Counted from the stretch's first letter, positions 1-8,688 are shown. The stretch is DNA of 51,464 bases from Clostridia bacterium (GCA_017621705.1 JAGASR010000010.1:1-51464), one strand, 5' to 3'. Numbers and translations: made by a program. Notes: generated by a model not told the origin, from the sequence alone.

Positions 1-276
1 AAGAAGAAAAAATTGGTAAGTCTCTTTTTTTTAGTGAGGAAGTGTTGGTAAGCAGGAACACCGTGTGGTTCGTCGGAGTGGTCGCAAAGGCGCGACAGCG
101 TTTGCGAACCACGTAGTCTCGAGTAGCGAAATTTTTTCGGGAACCGTTCGCAACGGTCGAAAAAATGAGAGACGCAGAGTATCCACGAAAAACAGAAGAA
201 GAAAAAATTGGTAAGTCTCTTTTTTTAGTTGAAGAAGTGTTGGTAAGCAGGAACACCGTGTGGTTCGTCGGAGTGG
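1..276. repeat. Pair of ~80-bp direct repeats, period ~195 bp
   Basis: Positions 1-81 and 196-276 are nearly identical. Both contain AAGAAGAAAAAATTGG, a T-run, GTGTTGGTAAGCAGGAACAC and CGTGTGGTTCGTCGGAGTGG; differences are a T-run length change and a few substitutions just after it. The unit between them holds a hairpin (132-165) whose arms are TTTTTTCG..ACCGTT and AACGGT..CGAAAAAA. The left edge is cut by the window, so more copies may lie upstream. The minus-strand open frame across it simply repeats itself and is not taken as a gene. The remainder up to 393 holds a terminator and a promoter. Confidence 0.75.
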
Positions 277-310
277 TTGTAAACGATGTGAAAACATATA
301 TACAAAAATC

Positions 311-338
311 AAATCAAGTCGTATGACTTGATTTTTTT
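311..338 (+). terminator. Rho-independent terminator of an upstream gene
   Basis: A perfect 10-bp stem AAATCAAGTC / GACTTGATTT with a GTAT loop runs into a T-tract. It would end a rightward transcript that enters from outside the window. Confidence 0.7.
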
Positions 339-340
339 AC

Positions 341-369
341 TTGCCAAACAGAAAATTCTATGCTATAAT
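341..369 (+). promoter_or_regulatory. Sigma-A-type promoter for the metallophosphoesterase gene
   Basis: TTGCCA (341-346), 17-bp spacer, TATAAT (364-369) preceded by TGC, giving an extended -10. It starts right after the upstream terminator and 30 bp before the start codon. Confidence 0.75.
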
Positions 370-399
370 TAAAAAAATCCGAAAACAGGGGACATGAAT

Positions 400-1221
400 A
401 TGAACGGCATGCTTATCCATAACTACACCATTCCCGTAAAAGGAATCAAAAAGAAAATAATCTATCATTTCAGCGATATTCACCTTACGGAATACGATGC
501 TCTTTCCGATGAGGCGGAGACCGTAAAAGCGAAAGAAAGTACGGCTGCATGGGCGAAAGGTCGCCTCGGTTTTGCAAAATCCAATAACGAAAGCACTGCC
601 GAAGAGCTTCAGTTAAGCACCGGCGAGCATTTTTCCAATCTTGTTTCTCTTGCCGAAAGCGGCGATGCTCTTGTTATGACCGGCGATATATGCGATTATA
701 TAAACGGTGCTAATATGAGAAAGATCGATGCCGACCTTAAAAATGCGAAAGTTCCGTTCCTTGCAGTCTGCGGCAATCACGATAAAGCTGAAGATATCCC
801 CGATGGATATATCTATTCTTCTATCAAAGACCCTGTTCAGATACTTGACCTCGGCGATATGTTGCTCGTAGGCTTCGATGATTCCGAACGTCGGATAACA
901 TCCTATCAGATCGACCGTCTCAATGAATTATTAGCGCAGCCAAAGCCTTTGATAATTGCGATGCATATTCCCGTCATGACCGAGGGTAATAAAGAAAAGC
1001 TTATTAACTGCGGCGAATATTTCAGACTTAATCACGATTTTGCCTCTGCCGAAACTCTCGAATTTATTGAAATTCTCAAACAAAATGCTGATAAGATCAT
1101 CGCAGTCTTTGCCGGTCATCTTCATTTTGCAAACAACAGCGAGATCGCTCCCGGTCTTACTCAGTACGTCTCGTCGCAGGGCCTTCTCGGCAATATTAAC
1201 CGCTACGAAATAGGCGAGTAA
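400..1221 (+). CDS. Calcineurin-like metallophosphoesterase
   Basis: A predicted cytosolic metal-dependent phosphoesterase of the calcineurin-like fold; the substrate cannot be read from sequence. Its metal-ligand motifs occur in family order: SDIHL (D26, H28), GDICD near residue 95, CGNHDK near 125, a MHIPV block near 190 and AGHLHF near 245. The product is about 273 residues with no signal peptide or membrane segment. Two in-frame ATGs (394 and 400) follow AGGGG; the second has the better spacing (about 8 nt) and is chosen. The next gene, a TIM-barrel isomerase-like protein, begins 21 bp downstream, so the two are probably co-transcribed. Confidence 0.85.
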   Translation: MNGMLIHNYTIPVKGIKKKIIYHFSDIHLTEYDALSDEAETVKAKESTAAWAKGRLGFAKSNNESTAEELQLSTGEHFSNLVSLAESGDALVMTGDICDYINGANMRKIDADLKNAKVPFLAVCGNHDKAEDIPDGYIYSSIKDPVQILDLGDMLLVGFDDSERRITSYQIDRLNELLAQPKPLIIAMHIPVMTEGNKEKLINCGEYFRLNHDFASAETLEFIEILKQNADKIIAVFAGHLHFANNSEIAPGLTQYVSSQGLLGNINRYEIGE

Positions 1222-1242
1222 TAACGAAAGCAGTAAATCATA

Positions 1243-2091
1243 ATGAAAATCGGTATTTGCAGTAGTGCCGCCAATTATTTTTCGACATGGGATGAACGTT
1301 TTTCTCATTTACGTTCTCTCGGATATGAGGCTGTCGATCATGGGCTTGAAAATATAAATCTTGATTATTATAAAGATGTCGAAGCAATGAAGACTCATTG
1401 CAAAAAAGTCCGTGAGGCGGCTGAAAGAAACGGTCTTATCATTTCGCAGGTACACGGTCCATGGCCTACCGATGATAAAACCGAGGAGAGCAGGGCGATC
1501 GGCTGGGACTGTATGCACCGCGCGGTCTATGCCTGCTATCTTCTGGGCTGCAAAAATCTTGTAATTCATCCGCAGATGCCGTTTGGCTGGGGCGCCGATA
1601 CCGATCCCGATTATGCCGAGAATCTGACGGTTGAGCTCATTCGAGAGCTTTTGCCCGAATGTGAAAAATACGACGTTACCGTATGCCTTGAAAATATGCC
1701 GTTCGGCGCACAATGTATTTCAAAAATGAAATATATCGCAGAAGCCGTTAAAAAGGTAAATTCTCCGTTTGCAGGCATCTGCCTTGATACCGGTCATTGT
1801 AATTGTCTGAACGATGATATCGCCGAAAATGTGCGTCTCTCCGCGCCGTATCTTAAAGTTTTACATGTTCATGACAACAAATATTCCGCAGACGGACACT
1901 TTATACCTTTTCTCGGTACTATCGATTGGTCTGCGTTTACGAAAGCTCTCGCAGAAGTCGGTTTTGACGGCGTTCTGTCTCTGGAGTGTAATAACCCCGA
2001 CCCGAAAAAGATGTCTCCCGAAGTCATTTCGGCTTACGAGAAACTTACCGTCGAATCCGCAAAACAGTTAAAACGCATGATCGAAGAATAA
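1243..2091 (+). CDS. Sugar phosphate isomerase/epimerase-like TIM barrel protein
   Basis: A member of the xylose-isomerase-like TIM barrel superfamily (AP_endonuc_2 fold, IolE/IolI/UxuA-like), which usually isomerises or epimerises sugars or inositol derivatives using a divalent metal. Visible hallmarks are the strand-end motifs IHPQM, CLENMPFG (metal-binding Glu), CLDTGH (Asp and His), LHVHDN and a final LSLECN Glu. At 282 residues it has the usual single-domain length. The ribosome binding site is weak, which fits coupling to the metallophosphoesterase gene 21 bp upstream. The exact substrate is unknown. Confidence 0.82.
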   Translation: MKIGICSSAANYFSTWDERFSHLRSLGYEAVDHGLENINLDYYKDVEAMKTHCKKVREAAERNGLIISQVHGPWPTDDKTEESRAIGWDCMHRAVYACYLLGCKNLVIHPQMPFGWGADTDPDYAENLTVELIRELLPECEKYDVTVCLENMPFGAQCISKMKYIAEAVKKVNSPFAGICLDTGHCNCLNDDIAENVRLSAPYLKVLHVHDNKYSADGHFIPFLGTIDWSAFTKALAEVGFDGVLSLECNNPDPKKMSPEVISAYEKLTVESAKQLKRMIEE

Positions 2092-2099
2092 AAAAACGC

Positions 2100-2128
2100 T
2101 TGACAAACGTTGATTTATATTGTATAAT
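2100..2128 (+). promoter_or_regulatory. Consensus promoter for the YPKRAKGLV-domain gene
   Basis: TTGACA (2100-2105), exact 17-bp spacer, TATAAT (2123-2128). Transcription would begin near 2135, leaving an ~80-nt leader that contains a duplicated start-site motif and a 7-bp inverted repeat (ATGTGAA 2139-2145 / TTCACAT 2177-2183). Confidence 0.85.
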
Positions 2129-2147
2129 ATTTTTATAGATGTGAAAT

Positions 2148-2228
2148 GGGGATGACACCCATAACAAAAAACGGAAATTCACATATCGCAAATCAAAACA
2201 AAGGGGGAGACACCCATGATAAAAAACG
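2148..2228 (+). promoter_or_regulatory. Duplicated ribosome-binding/start-site motif in 5' leader
   Basis: Copy 1 (2148-2173) and copy 2 (2203-2228) match at 22 of 26 positions. Both carry GGGG, GACACCCAT and AAAAAACG. Copy 2 is the real initiation region of the next gene, with GGGGGA as SD and ATG at 2216. Copy 1 has ATA instead of ATG. Each copy can form a small GGG..CCC hairpin over the SD. A role as a decoy site in translational autoregulation is inference. Confidence 0.6.
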
Positions 2229-2800
2229 TTATTGTTGTCGATGAGCAAGGAAATGAATATGGAGCGACCTACCCGAAAAGGGCGAAAGGTCTTGTTAAAA
2301 ACGGCAGGGCACGCTTCATTGATGAAAATAAAATATGCCTTGCGTGCCCTCCGGATATATTTTTGGAGGATAATCAAATGGAAAACAATATAAATAACAA
2401 TACCCTTACAGCAAAAGAAATTTTCGACCAGATCGTTGAACTTCAGAATCAGCTTACCGAAAATTCTCAGACTTCTCTTCATCGCCTTGGTGATGTCATA
2501 ACTGATGTCAGAGGTGAGAACTACGAAAGTAACGACGATATTTCTTCTCAGATCGAATCTATTTGCGCTGTTTTTGCTCAGAGAGAAGAGAACTTGAAGT
2601 CAATGCTCGAATTTTATCGCAGAATGTATGAAGATTACCGCGGCGATAAATTTCGAAAAGAAGAAAGAGTCGGACATATCTTTGATTGTATAGTTAAGGA
2701 TTTTACTTCATCTGATTCCGGTGATATTTCGCAGCTTGATAAGCTACCTGAAATTGCCGAGAAAATTTCTCAGGTTGTAGATCTAATCTATAAAGAATAA
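2216..2800 (+). CDS. Hypothetical protein with N-terminal YPKRAKGLV-type domain
   Basis: Function not recognised. The 194-residue product has a compact basic N-terminal segment (about residues 1-50) with the motif YPKRAKGLVKNGRAR and a two-Cys tail (CLAC). I recall similar N-termini on uncharacterised clostridial proteins. The rest is acidic and predicted helical, with Gln/Glu-rich heptad-like stretches (about 65-150) suggesting a coiled coil. There is no signal peptide or membrane span. It is a single-gene unit with its own consensus promoter, unusual duplicated start-site leader and a strong terminator. The basic segment could bind nucleic acid, but that is a guess. Confidence 0.75.
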   Translation: MIKNVIVVDEQGNEYGATYPKRAKGLVKNGRARFIDENKICLACPPDIFLEDNQMENNINNNTLTAKEIFDQIVELQNQLTENSQTSLHRLGDVITDVRGENYESNDDISSQIESICAVFAQREENLKSMLEFYRRMYEDYRGDKFRKEERVGHIFDCIVKDFTSSDSGDISQLDKLPEIAEKISQVVDLIYKE

Positions 2801-2814
2801 CCATAAAATATTTT

Positions 2815-2842
2815 AAGACCGAGTTTTTCTCGGTCTTTTTTT
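2815..2842 (+). terminator. Rho-independent terminator
   Basis: Stem AAGACCGAG / CTCGGTCTT with a five-T loop, followed by a T-run. It ends the YPKRAKGLV-domain gene 15 bp after its stop codon. Confidence 0.88.
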
Positions 2843-2854
2843 AAAGGTATGAAT

Positions 2855-3178
2855 ATGAAAAAAACAGTCATTTTATTTTTTGTTTTAACATTATTCCTCT
2901 CTCTTTGCGCCTGCGAAAAGCATTATGATGAAACCAACATCTCCGAGCTTTACGACAGCGAATGGATCGTCGGCAAGACGCGCGCAGAGATCGAAGAGAA
3001 ATACGGCGAATTCGACCGTGAATTTATCTCTGATGAGGGCGAAGACCTCGGAGCGTATTACGTAAATTACGATGATAATATTTTTGACCCGAGCTATATC
3101 CACGATACTTTTTTCGTTGTTTTTGACGGTGACAGCGCTGTCGATACGTATTTCCGTCAGACAAGCATCGGGGGATAA
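2855..3178 (+). CDS. Small putative lipoprotein
   Basis: About 107 residues beginning with MKKTVILFF, a hydrophobic stretch and a lipobox-like LSLCAC, so it is probably exported and lipid-anchored on the outer face of the membrane. The mature part is acidic and contains WIVGKTRAEIEEKYGEFD, a pattern reminiscent of small SmpA/OmlA-like or DUF-type extracytoplasmic domains, but no family can be named with confidence. ATG occurs at 2849 and 2855; the second fits the AAAGG site better. The gene lies 27 bp before the GH99-like gene and may be co-transcribed with it. Confidence 0.7.
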   Translation: MKKTVILFFVLTLFLSLCACEKHYDETNISELYDSEWIVGKTRAEIEEKYGEFDREFISDEGEDLGAYYVNYDDNIFDPSYIHDTFFVVFDGDSAVDTYFRQTSIGG

Positions 3179-3205
3179 ATAATTTTAAAAGGAGTGCCGA
3201 TACAA

Positions 3206-4312
3206 ATGAAAAAATACGATATTGCCGCATATATCTGGCCTGCATATACCGGGGACGAGCCGAGAACGAGATTATTCTGGCCCGAGGGCATAGGCGAATG
3301 GCAGACCGTCAAAAACTCCGCACCGAAGCAGAACGGCTATTTCTGGAACAGAAAACCGCTTTGGGGTTATGTCAACGAAGCCGATCCGTACGTTATGTCT
3401 GTGCAGATCGAGGCGGCGACAGCGCACGGCGTAAACGTTTTTATCTATGACTGGTATTGGTATGATAATGCGCCGTTCCTCGAAAATTGCCTCGATGACG
3501 GATTTTTGAAAGCCCCGAACTGCGATAAGATGAAATTTTATATCATGTGGGCAAACCACGATGCTAACTATCTTTGGGATATCCGCAATTCCGATAAGTT
3601 CAACAATCAGACGATATGGAAAGGCGCAGTATCTCCCGAGCAATTTGAGATCATCGGCAAACGTTGGATAGAAAAATATTTCACGAAAGAAAATTACTAT
3701 AAGATAGACGGCAAACCCGTTGTCAGCATTTACGATTTCCGCAATTTTGTCGTCGGTCTCGGCGGCATTGACGGCGCTGTGAAATCTATGAAATGGCTTG
3801 ACGGTGAGGCGAAAGCCGCAGGGCTTGCAGGCATTCATTTTCAGTTTGTCTGCTGGAGCCAAAATTCCGCAAATGTCACGGGCGTTGACGGAAATATCAT
3901 GAAAACCGATGCCGAGATCGTCGAAAGCATGGGCTTTTCGTCGCTTACGCATTATCAGTTCGTTCATTTTACGAATATCGACCGAGATTATCTTGAAATT
4001 CTCCCCGATGTCGAAAAAGAATGGAATGTTATAAAAAATAAATACCATATACCGTACTTTCCGCACGTTTCGGTCGGTTGGGATAATAACCCGAGATTTC
4101 TCGGCTTCAGAGGCGGCATCGTCAAAAACAATACGCCAGAAAATTTCGAGAAAGCTCTCCGTTCGGCAAAAAAATATGCGGACGACAACGGCGTTTCGCT
4201 CATAACGATAAACAGCTGGAACGAATGGACGGAAACAAGCTACCTCGAACCCGATAATGTTTATGGCTACGGCTATCTCGAAGCGATCAAAAAAGTTTTC
4301 GTTGAAGAATAA
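3206..4312 (+). CDS. Glycoside hydrolase family 99-like (WbsX-type) protein
   Basis: About 368 residues matching the GH99-like/WbsX group: an N-terminal IAAYIWPAYTGDEPR block, a HGVNVFIYDWYWYD segment, VVSIYDF mid-protein, and the C-terminal signature NSWNEWTETSYLEPD. Related proteins act on mannose-type or surface polysaccharides, but many family members are uncharacterised, so the substrate is open. No signal peptide is seen, suggesting an intracellular protein. A GTG at 3194 overlaps the AAAAGGAG ribosome binding site, so the ATG at 3206 (11 nt after GGAG) is taken as start. The gene is convergent with the GH42 gene and shares a bidirectional terminator with it. Confidence 0.8.
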   Translation: MKKYDIAAYIWPAYTGDEPRTRLFWPEGIGEWQTVKNSAPKQNGYFWNRKPLWGYVNEADPYVMSVQIEAATAHGVNVFIYDWYWYDNAPFLENCLDDGFLKAPNCDKMKFYIMWANHDANYLWDIRNSDKFNNQTIWKGAVSPEQFEIIGKRWIEKYFTKENYYKIDGKPVVSIYDFRNFVVGLGGIDGAVKSMKWLDGEAKAAGLAGIHFQFVCWSQNSANVTGVDGNIMKTDAEIVESMGFSSLTHYQFVHFTNIDRDYLEILPDVEKEWNVIKNKYHIPYFPHVSVGWDNNPRFLGFRGGIVKNNTPENFEKALRSAKKYADDNGVSLITINSWNEWTETSYLEPDNVYGYGYLEAIKKVFVEE

Positions 4313-4313
4313 T

Positions 4314-4345
4314 AAAAAAGATGGAGAAAAATCTCCATCTTTTTG
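4314..4345. terminator. Bidirectional terminator between convergent glycosidase genes
   Basis: Stem AAAAAGATGGAGA / TCTCCATCTTTTT with A-run and T-run on opposite flanks. It can stop both the GH99-like transcript (plus strand) and the GH42 transcript (minus strand). Confidence 0.85.
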
Positions 4346-4348
4346 CTT

Positions 4349-6331
4349 TTATATCTTTTTGAGAACGAGAACGTCGTAAGGTTTGATCTCGATCTTGCCG
4401 TCAAGCTCTTTTTCGGAAAGAATATCGAATGCGGGGTAGGGCAGGGTGTAGCTTCCGCCGTTGCCCGAAATGTCAACGATGATCTTGCCTTCGATGCCAT
4501 CGCCTTTTCTGTCGGCAATAATAAGATCGTTGCTTTCTGCAGTCTCAATGCCTGCAAGTGCCATGACTTCGGGTATTATGATATTTTTAACGGTTTCGTA
4601 AGTTGGGATCGTTCCGAGGAAATAGACGGTGCCTTTTCCGACTTTCTTTTTCGTGTAAACGCCTTTTCCGATAACCGCGGAATGAGGCGCTGATTTGACG
4701 GTTGCAAGCGTGTCTTCGTCCGGCGTAAAAAGCTCGAGCCAGTCCGTACCTTCAAAAGCTCTGCCGTCGGAAAGTTCGCATCTGATCTCTCCTCGTCTGT
4801 CGGGAATTTCGAAATCCTGATAAATTCCGAGCATTTCTTCGAGCATACCGTACGGTTTTGTCGGGTATTTTGCGGCATCGGCATTTCGTATATCTGTCAT
4901 CGGGCCGACGATCCATATACCGCCGTTTTCGACCCATTTTCTGATCTTTTCAGCCATTCCGCGGTCTTCGAGAGACATGCAGAGGTTCGTGAAAAGAACC
5001 TTGTATTTATCGAGATCTTTCTCCGATTCGATAACGTCGGGTCTGATCGAACTGTCGGAAAGCGCACGGTAGAAGTTTTCTTTAAGAATGTTAACGTAAA
5101 CAGGACCGTTTACAACGTTCTGATACAGACGTATATTATGCGAAAGTGCCGTGTAATGCATCGCAACATTTGTTTCGACTTTTGTGTTATTGATAAAATC
5201 AGCCGCTTTGTTGAAGCTTTCAGATACTTTCTTCACTTCGTCGAAAATATGCATCGGTCGTCCGTCTGTCGCAAGAACAGAGCCGTGCATCAGTTCATGT
5301 CCGCCCCAATGCGTGCGCCAGAGCCAGTATAAGTTCGCTTCGCCGCCGAGCGCCAACGGGAGCCAAGAGTTAACGTAGCAGAAACCGTCTTTCTTGATCG
5401 TCTGATCGATAGAAGTTCCGCCGTTCCAGCAGGTCGAGGTTTCCGTGTTCCAGAACGGACGGTCGATTATCGTACGAATAAAGTCAAACCAGAAGCAGAT
5501 CTCCCAGAGGTTTTCTTCCGTGTTATAGTGGTTAAACTGAACGACGTCGAGCTTTCTGTTCATATCGGGATAGCTTAGTCCGCCGAAAGGCATCATATCA
5601 GTTCCGACAGGAACTTTAACGTATTTTTTGAGAACTTCCGCCTGCAAGGTAACGAACTCAATATTCGATTCCTGCTGAAAAGTTACCCATTCCGTTCTGT
5701 GGTGAGGATTGATTCCTGCGTTTCTCGGTGCCTGAATATCGTCAAAACTGTTGTATTCCTGGCTCCATGCACCGAGATCCCAGCGCGCGTTGAGCTCTTC
5801 AATATCGCCGAATTTGTTTTTCAGTCGGTCGATAAATTTTTTCTGACAGGTCTCGCAGAAACAGCCGGTGCCCCATGTGTATATTTCATTGTCGATCTGC
5901 CAGCCGATAACGTTCTCATCGTCGGCAAATTCTTTTGCCATTTCTTCCGCAATGCGGAGCGAATATTTTATGTAATTCGGATTATTCGAACAGCAATGTC
6001 TTCTTCCGCCGTGGTTCTGAACGGCTCCGTTCTCGCTTTCGGCAAAAACATCGGGGTGTTTAACGGAAAGCCATCTCGGTGGAGTAGCGCTCGGGGTGCA
6101 GAGTATTGTCGCAATTCCGGCATCGCCCAGCGCATCAACGACTCTGTGAAGCCACTCAAACGTAAAGACACCTTCTGTCTTTTCCATTTTTGTCCATGCA
6201 AATTCCGCAACTCGTGCGACGTTCACGCCTGCTTTTTTCATCATAGAAATATCATATTGAAGACAGCTTTCGTCCCAGTCTTCGGGATAATATGCGGCGC
6301 CGAGATACGGCGGCTTGAATTTATTTATCAT
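4349..6331 (-). CDS. Beta-galactosidase, glycoside hydrolase family 42
   Basis: A 660-residue GH42 enzyme that should cleave terminal beta-galactosides (or related beta/alpha-linked glycosides) inside the cell. The N-terminal TIM barrel starts with PPYLGAAYYPEDWDE. The acid/base Glu is E149 in GWQIDNE and the nucleophile is about E297 in WNTETST. A Cys cluster near 113-162 (C-F-C-E-T-C) matches the zinc site of many GH42 enzymes. The middle trimerisation domain and short C-terminal beta domain follow. There is no signal peptide. AAGGAG lies 7-8 nt before the ATG. It is divergent from the MFS carrier, which suggests uptake followed by hydrolysis of a galactoside (inference). Confidence 0.92.
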   Translation of the reverse strand: MINKFKPPYLGAAYYPEDWDESCLQYDISMMKKAGVNVARVAEFAWTKMEKTEGVFTFEWLHRVVDALGDAGIATILCTPSATPPRWLSVKHPDVFAESENGAVQNHGGRRHCCSNNPNYIKYSLRIAEEMAKEFADDENVIGWQIDNEIYTWGTGCFCETCQKKFIDRLKNKFGDIEELNARWDLGAWSQEYNSFDDIQAPRNAGINPHHRTEWVTFQQESNIEFVTLQAEVLKKYVKVPVGTDMMPFGGLSYPDMNRKLDVVQFNHYNTEENLWEICFWFDFIRTIIDRPFWNTETSTCWNGGTSIDQTIKKDGFCYVNSWLPLALGGEANLYWLWRTHWGGHELMHGSVLATDGRPMHIFDEVKKVSESFNKAADFINNTKVETNVAMHYTALSHNIRLYQNVVNGPVYVNILKENFYRALSDSSIRPDVIESEKDLDKYKVLFTNLCMSLEDRGMAEKIRKWVENGGIWIVGPMTDIRNADAAKYPTKPYGMLEEMLGIYQDFEIPDRRGEIRCELSDGRAFEGTDWLELFTPDEDTLATVKSAPHSAVIGKGVYTKKKVGKGTVYFLGTIPTYETVKNIIIPEVMALAGIETAESNDLIIADRKGDGIEGKIIVDISGNGGSYTLPYPAFDILSEKELDGKIEIKPYDVLVLKKI

Positions 6332-6360
6332 AAATCTGCTCCTTTTCTTTTTTTATTTTC

Positions 6361-6389
6361 ATTATAATTCATTGTTCCGAAAAAATCAA
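6361..6389 (-). promoter_or_regulatory. Promoter of the GH42 gene
   Basis: On the minus strand: TTGATT, 17-bp spacer, TATAAT, ending 30 bp before the ATG at 6331. Confidence 0.75.
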
Positions 6390-6404
6390 GAGTTTTTTTC
6401 GCTA

Positions 6405-6433
6405 TTGCAAATATTTGTTTTTTATGGTACAAT
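6405..6433 (+). promoter_or_regulatory. Promoter of the MFS transporter gene
   Basis: TTGCAA (6405-6410), 17-bp spacer, TACAAT (6428-6433). It sits back-to-back with the GH42 promoter (-35 boxes 15 bp apart), so one regulator could control both. Confidence 0.7.
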
Positions 6434-6466
6434 AATATAAATCAGGATATTTGAAAGGAATTCAGT

Positions 6467-7876
6467 ATGAAGCTTAATTACAAACGTACGCTGCTTGTCG
6501 GTATGGCATTTTTTCTTATTACGGCTTTCTGGCAGGCTTACGATGCGATAATTCCGCTTATTCTCACCAATCATTTCGGTCTTCCGCAGTCCGTTTCGGG
6601 CGCTATAATGTCTATAGATAACGTCCTCGCCGTTTTCCTTCTTCCGATCTTCGGCGCACTTTCCGATAAGGTCGATACAAAATACGGCAAGCGCACACCG
6701 TTTATTTTTATCGGAACGATAGTTGCGATAATTTCGTTTATTGCTCTTACTTTTATCGACAACTATCAGCTTTCCCGTGTTATTGCCGAAGGCATACCGT
6801 CAATTTCGCAAGGCACAATGAGCGATGAAGCCTTTTCTGAATTTGTCCGTGAAACGACCGTTGCACTCACTGTCGGTAACCCTCTTCCTCTTATCGGTTT
6901 TATTGTCACTCTTCTTGTCGTCCTTCTTGCAATGGCGATCTTCCGTTCTCCTGCAGTCGCATTAATGCCTGATGTGACTGTTAAACCTCTCCGTTCAAAG
7001 GCTAATGCTATTATTAATCTTACTGGCACAGCAGGCGGCATAATCGTGCTTGTTCTCGGCATGGTTTTTGCAACTTCCAAAAATCTTTATATGCAGTATA
7101 CGGGCTATGTCGTCGCCGTCTGCCTCGTTATGCTGACGGGTTTTGTCGTGTTCCTTGTAAGCGTTAAAGAAAAAAAATGGGCAGAGGAAATGGAAATAGA
7201 CAGTGTAAAATACGGTCTTGCAGAACCTGCCGATAATACTTCTTCTCCCGAAAAAAACAAACTTACCGCTCCCGAACTTCGTTCCCTTATTCTTATTCTC
7301 GCATCTGTTGCGCTTTGGTATATCGGTTATAATTCCATAACCAGCAAATATTCCGTTTACGCAACCAATATTCTCGGTTTTGATTTTAACTTTACCCTTA
7401 TCGTAGCGCAGGCTGCGGCTATCGTTTCTTATATCCCCGTCGGCATGATCGCTTCAAAGGTCGGCAGAAAAAAGACTATTCTTGCAGGTGTCATAATCCT
7501 TGCGACTGCGTTTCTTATAGGTGTTTTTGTCACGCCCGAAACGCCTGAGATCATCATGTACCCCGTCTTTGCTCTCGCCGGCATAGGCTGGGCAACGATC
7601 AATGTTAACTCGTTCCCGATGGCTGTCGAGCTCGCAAAACACGGCGATGTCGGCAAATATACCGGCTATTACTATACTGCTTCCATGTCGGCGCAGATCG
7701 TCGCTCCCATCATTTCGGGTATGCTTTACGATATTTTCGGCATGCGTTATACTTTCTTTGCGTTCGGCGCAGTTTTTGTCGCTCTCGCATTTGTTACCAT
7801 GTTTTTTGTCAAGCACGGCGACTCTATCCCGACTGCAAAAAAGAGCATGCTTGAGCATATAGATGTTGACGACTGA
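6467..7876 (+). CDS. MFS transporter, sugar/GPH or SLC45-like
   Basis: A 469-residue polytopic membrane protein with about 12 hydrophobic segments. The MFS loop signature DKVDTKYGKRTPFIF follows TM2, with a second version SKVGRKKTI in the C-terminal half. The N-terminus (AFWQAYDAIIPLILTNHFGL) and overall pattern resemble the sugar:cation symporter/SLC45-like branch, so a sugar is the likely cargo. It has an AAAGGA site 9 nt before ATG, is divergent from the GH42 gene, and is followed with almost no gap by a GDPD phosphodiesterase gene. Substrate candidates are therefore galactosides or glycerophosphodiester-type compounds. Confidence 0.83.
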   Translation: MKLNYKRTLLVGMAFFLITAFWQAYDAIIPLILTNHFGLPQSVSGAIMSIDNVLAVFLLPIFGALSDKVDTKYGKRTPFIFIGTIVAIISFIALTFIDNYQLSRVIAEGIPSISQGTMSDEAFSEFVRETTVALTVGNPLPLIGFIVTLLVVLLAMAIFRSPAVALMPDVTVKPLRSKANAIINLTGTAGGIIVLVLGMVFATSKNLYMQYTGYVVAVCLVMLTGFVVFLVSVKEKKWAEEMEIDSVKYGLAEPADNTSSPEKNKLTAPELRSLILILASVALWYIGYNSITSKYSVYATNILGFDFNFTLIVAQAAAIVSYIPVGMIASKVGRKKTILAGVIILATAFLIGVFVTPETPEIIMYPVFALAGIGWATINVNSFPMAVELAKHGDVGKYTGYYYTASMSAQIVAPIISGMLYDIFGMRYTFFAFGAVFVALAFVTMFFVKHGDSIPTAKKSMLEHIDVDD

Positions 7877-7877
7877 T

Positions 7878-8684
7878 ATGATTACGGTAATTATTATTCT
7901 TTGCGTTCTGCTTTTGCTTTTTGCTCTCTGGTTTTTTGTGTTAATACGTCCTTCGGGCAAGGCCGTAAAAAATACCGCACTTCTTTGCGATTATGCTCAC
8001 CGTGGGCTTCACGGCTCCGTTCCTGAAAATTCACTTGCGGCTTTCGATCTTGCCGTAAAAGAGGGTTACGGCATCGAGCTTGACGTTCAGCTTTCGCGAG
8101 ACGGAAAGGTTATGGTTTTTCATGACTATACACTTAACAGAATGACGGGTGTTGATAACAAGTTGCGTCAACTCGATTGTTCGGACCTGCAGACACTCTC
8201 TCTTTTGAATACAGATCAGGCTATTCCGACTTTTTCGCAGGTGCTTTCTCTCATAGACGGTAAAGTTCCTCTCCTTATTGAGCTTAAAGGTGAAAGCCTT
8301 GACACATCTCTTTGCGAAAAGGTCGCCGATCTTCTGAAAGATTATCGTGGAGCGTACTGCATCGAATCATTTAATCCTCTGCTTATAGGAAAAATAAAAA
8401 AATATCTGCCTGATGCTTTTTACGGTCTTTTATATACCAACGTCTGCCGCGATAAGAAAAAATACTCGCCTTTAAATATTGTCGTAACCTGCATGGCTTT
8501 GAATTTCCTTGCCCGTCCCGACTTTATCGCATATAATCAATACGACAGAAATTCTCTGCCCGTCAGATTAACAACAAAATTCTACCGAGCCCCGAGATTT
8601 GTGTGGACCGTAAAAACGGAAAAAGATCTTTCTCTTACGCATTCTCTCGGCGAATATCCGATTTTTGAGAGGGGCATGGGCTGA
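7878..8684 (+). CDS. Glycerophosphodiester phosphodiesterase, membrane-anchored
   Basis: GDPD family enzymes hydrolyse glycerophosphodiesters to glycerol-3-phosphate and an alcohol. One N-terminal hydrophobic segment (about residues 1-22) anchors a TIM-barrel domain with the catalytic set AHRG, PENS, IELDVQ and VFHDYTLNR, which supply the His pair and the metal-binding Glu/Asp. The ATG at 7878 lies 1 nt after the transporter stop; an in-frame ATG at 7863 would overlap the transporter gene and is less likely. The close coupling suggests the transporter and the enzyme work on one process. The C-terminus runs into the DUF1294 gene. Confidence 0.87.
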   Translation: MITVIIILCVLLLLFALWFFVLIRPSGKAVKNTALLCDYAHRGLHGSVPENSLAAFDLAVKEGYGIELDVQLSRDGKVMVFHDYTLNRMTGVDNKLRQLDCSDLQTLSLLNTDQAIPTFSQVLSLIDGKVPLLIELKGESLDTSLCEKVADLLKDYRGAYCIESFNPLLIGKIKKYLPDAFYGLLYTNVCRDKKKYSPLNIVVTCMALNFLARPDFIAYNQYDRNSLPVRLTTKFYRAPRFVWTVKTEKDLSLTHSLGEYPIFERGMG

Positions 8685-8688
8685 TTTT

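Noticed and set aside
31..312. 93-residue minus-strand open frame
   Set aside because: It spans the direct repeats and encodes the same peptide block twice, has no ribosome binding site and looks like repeat DNA.
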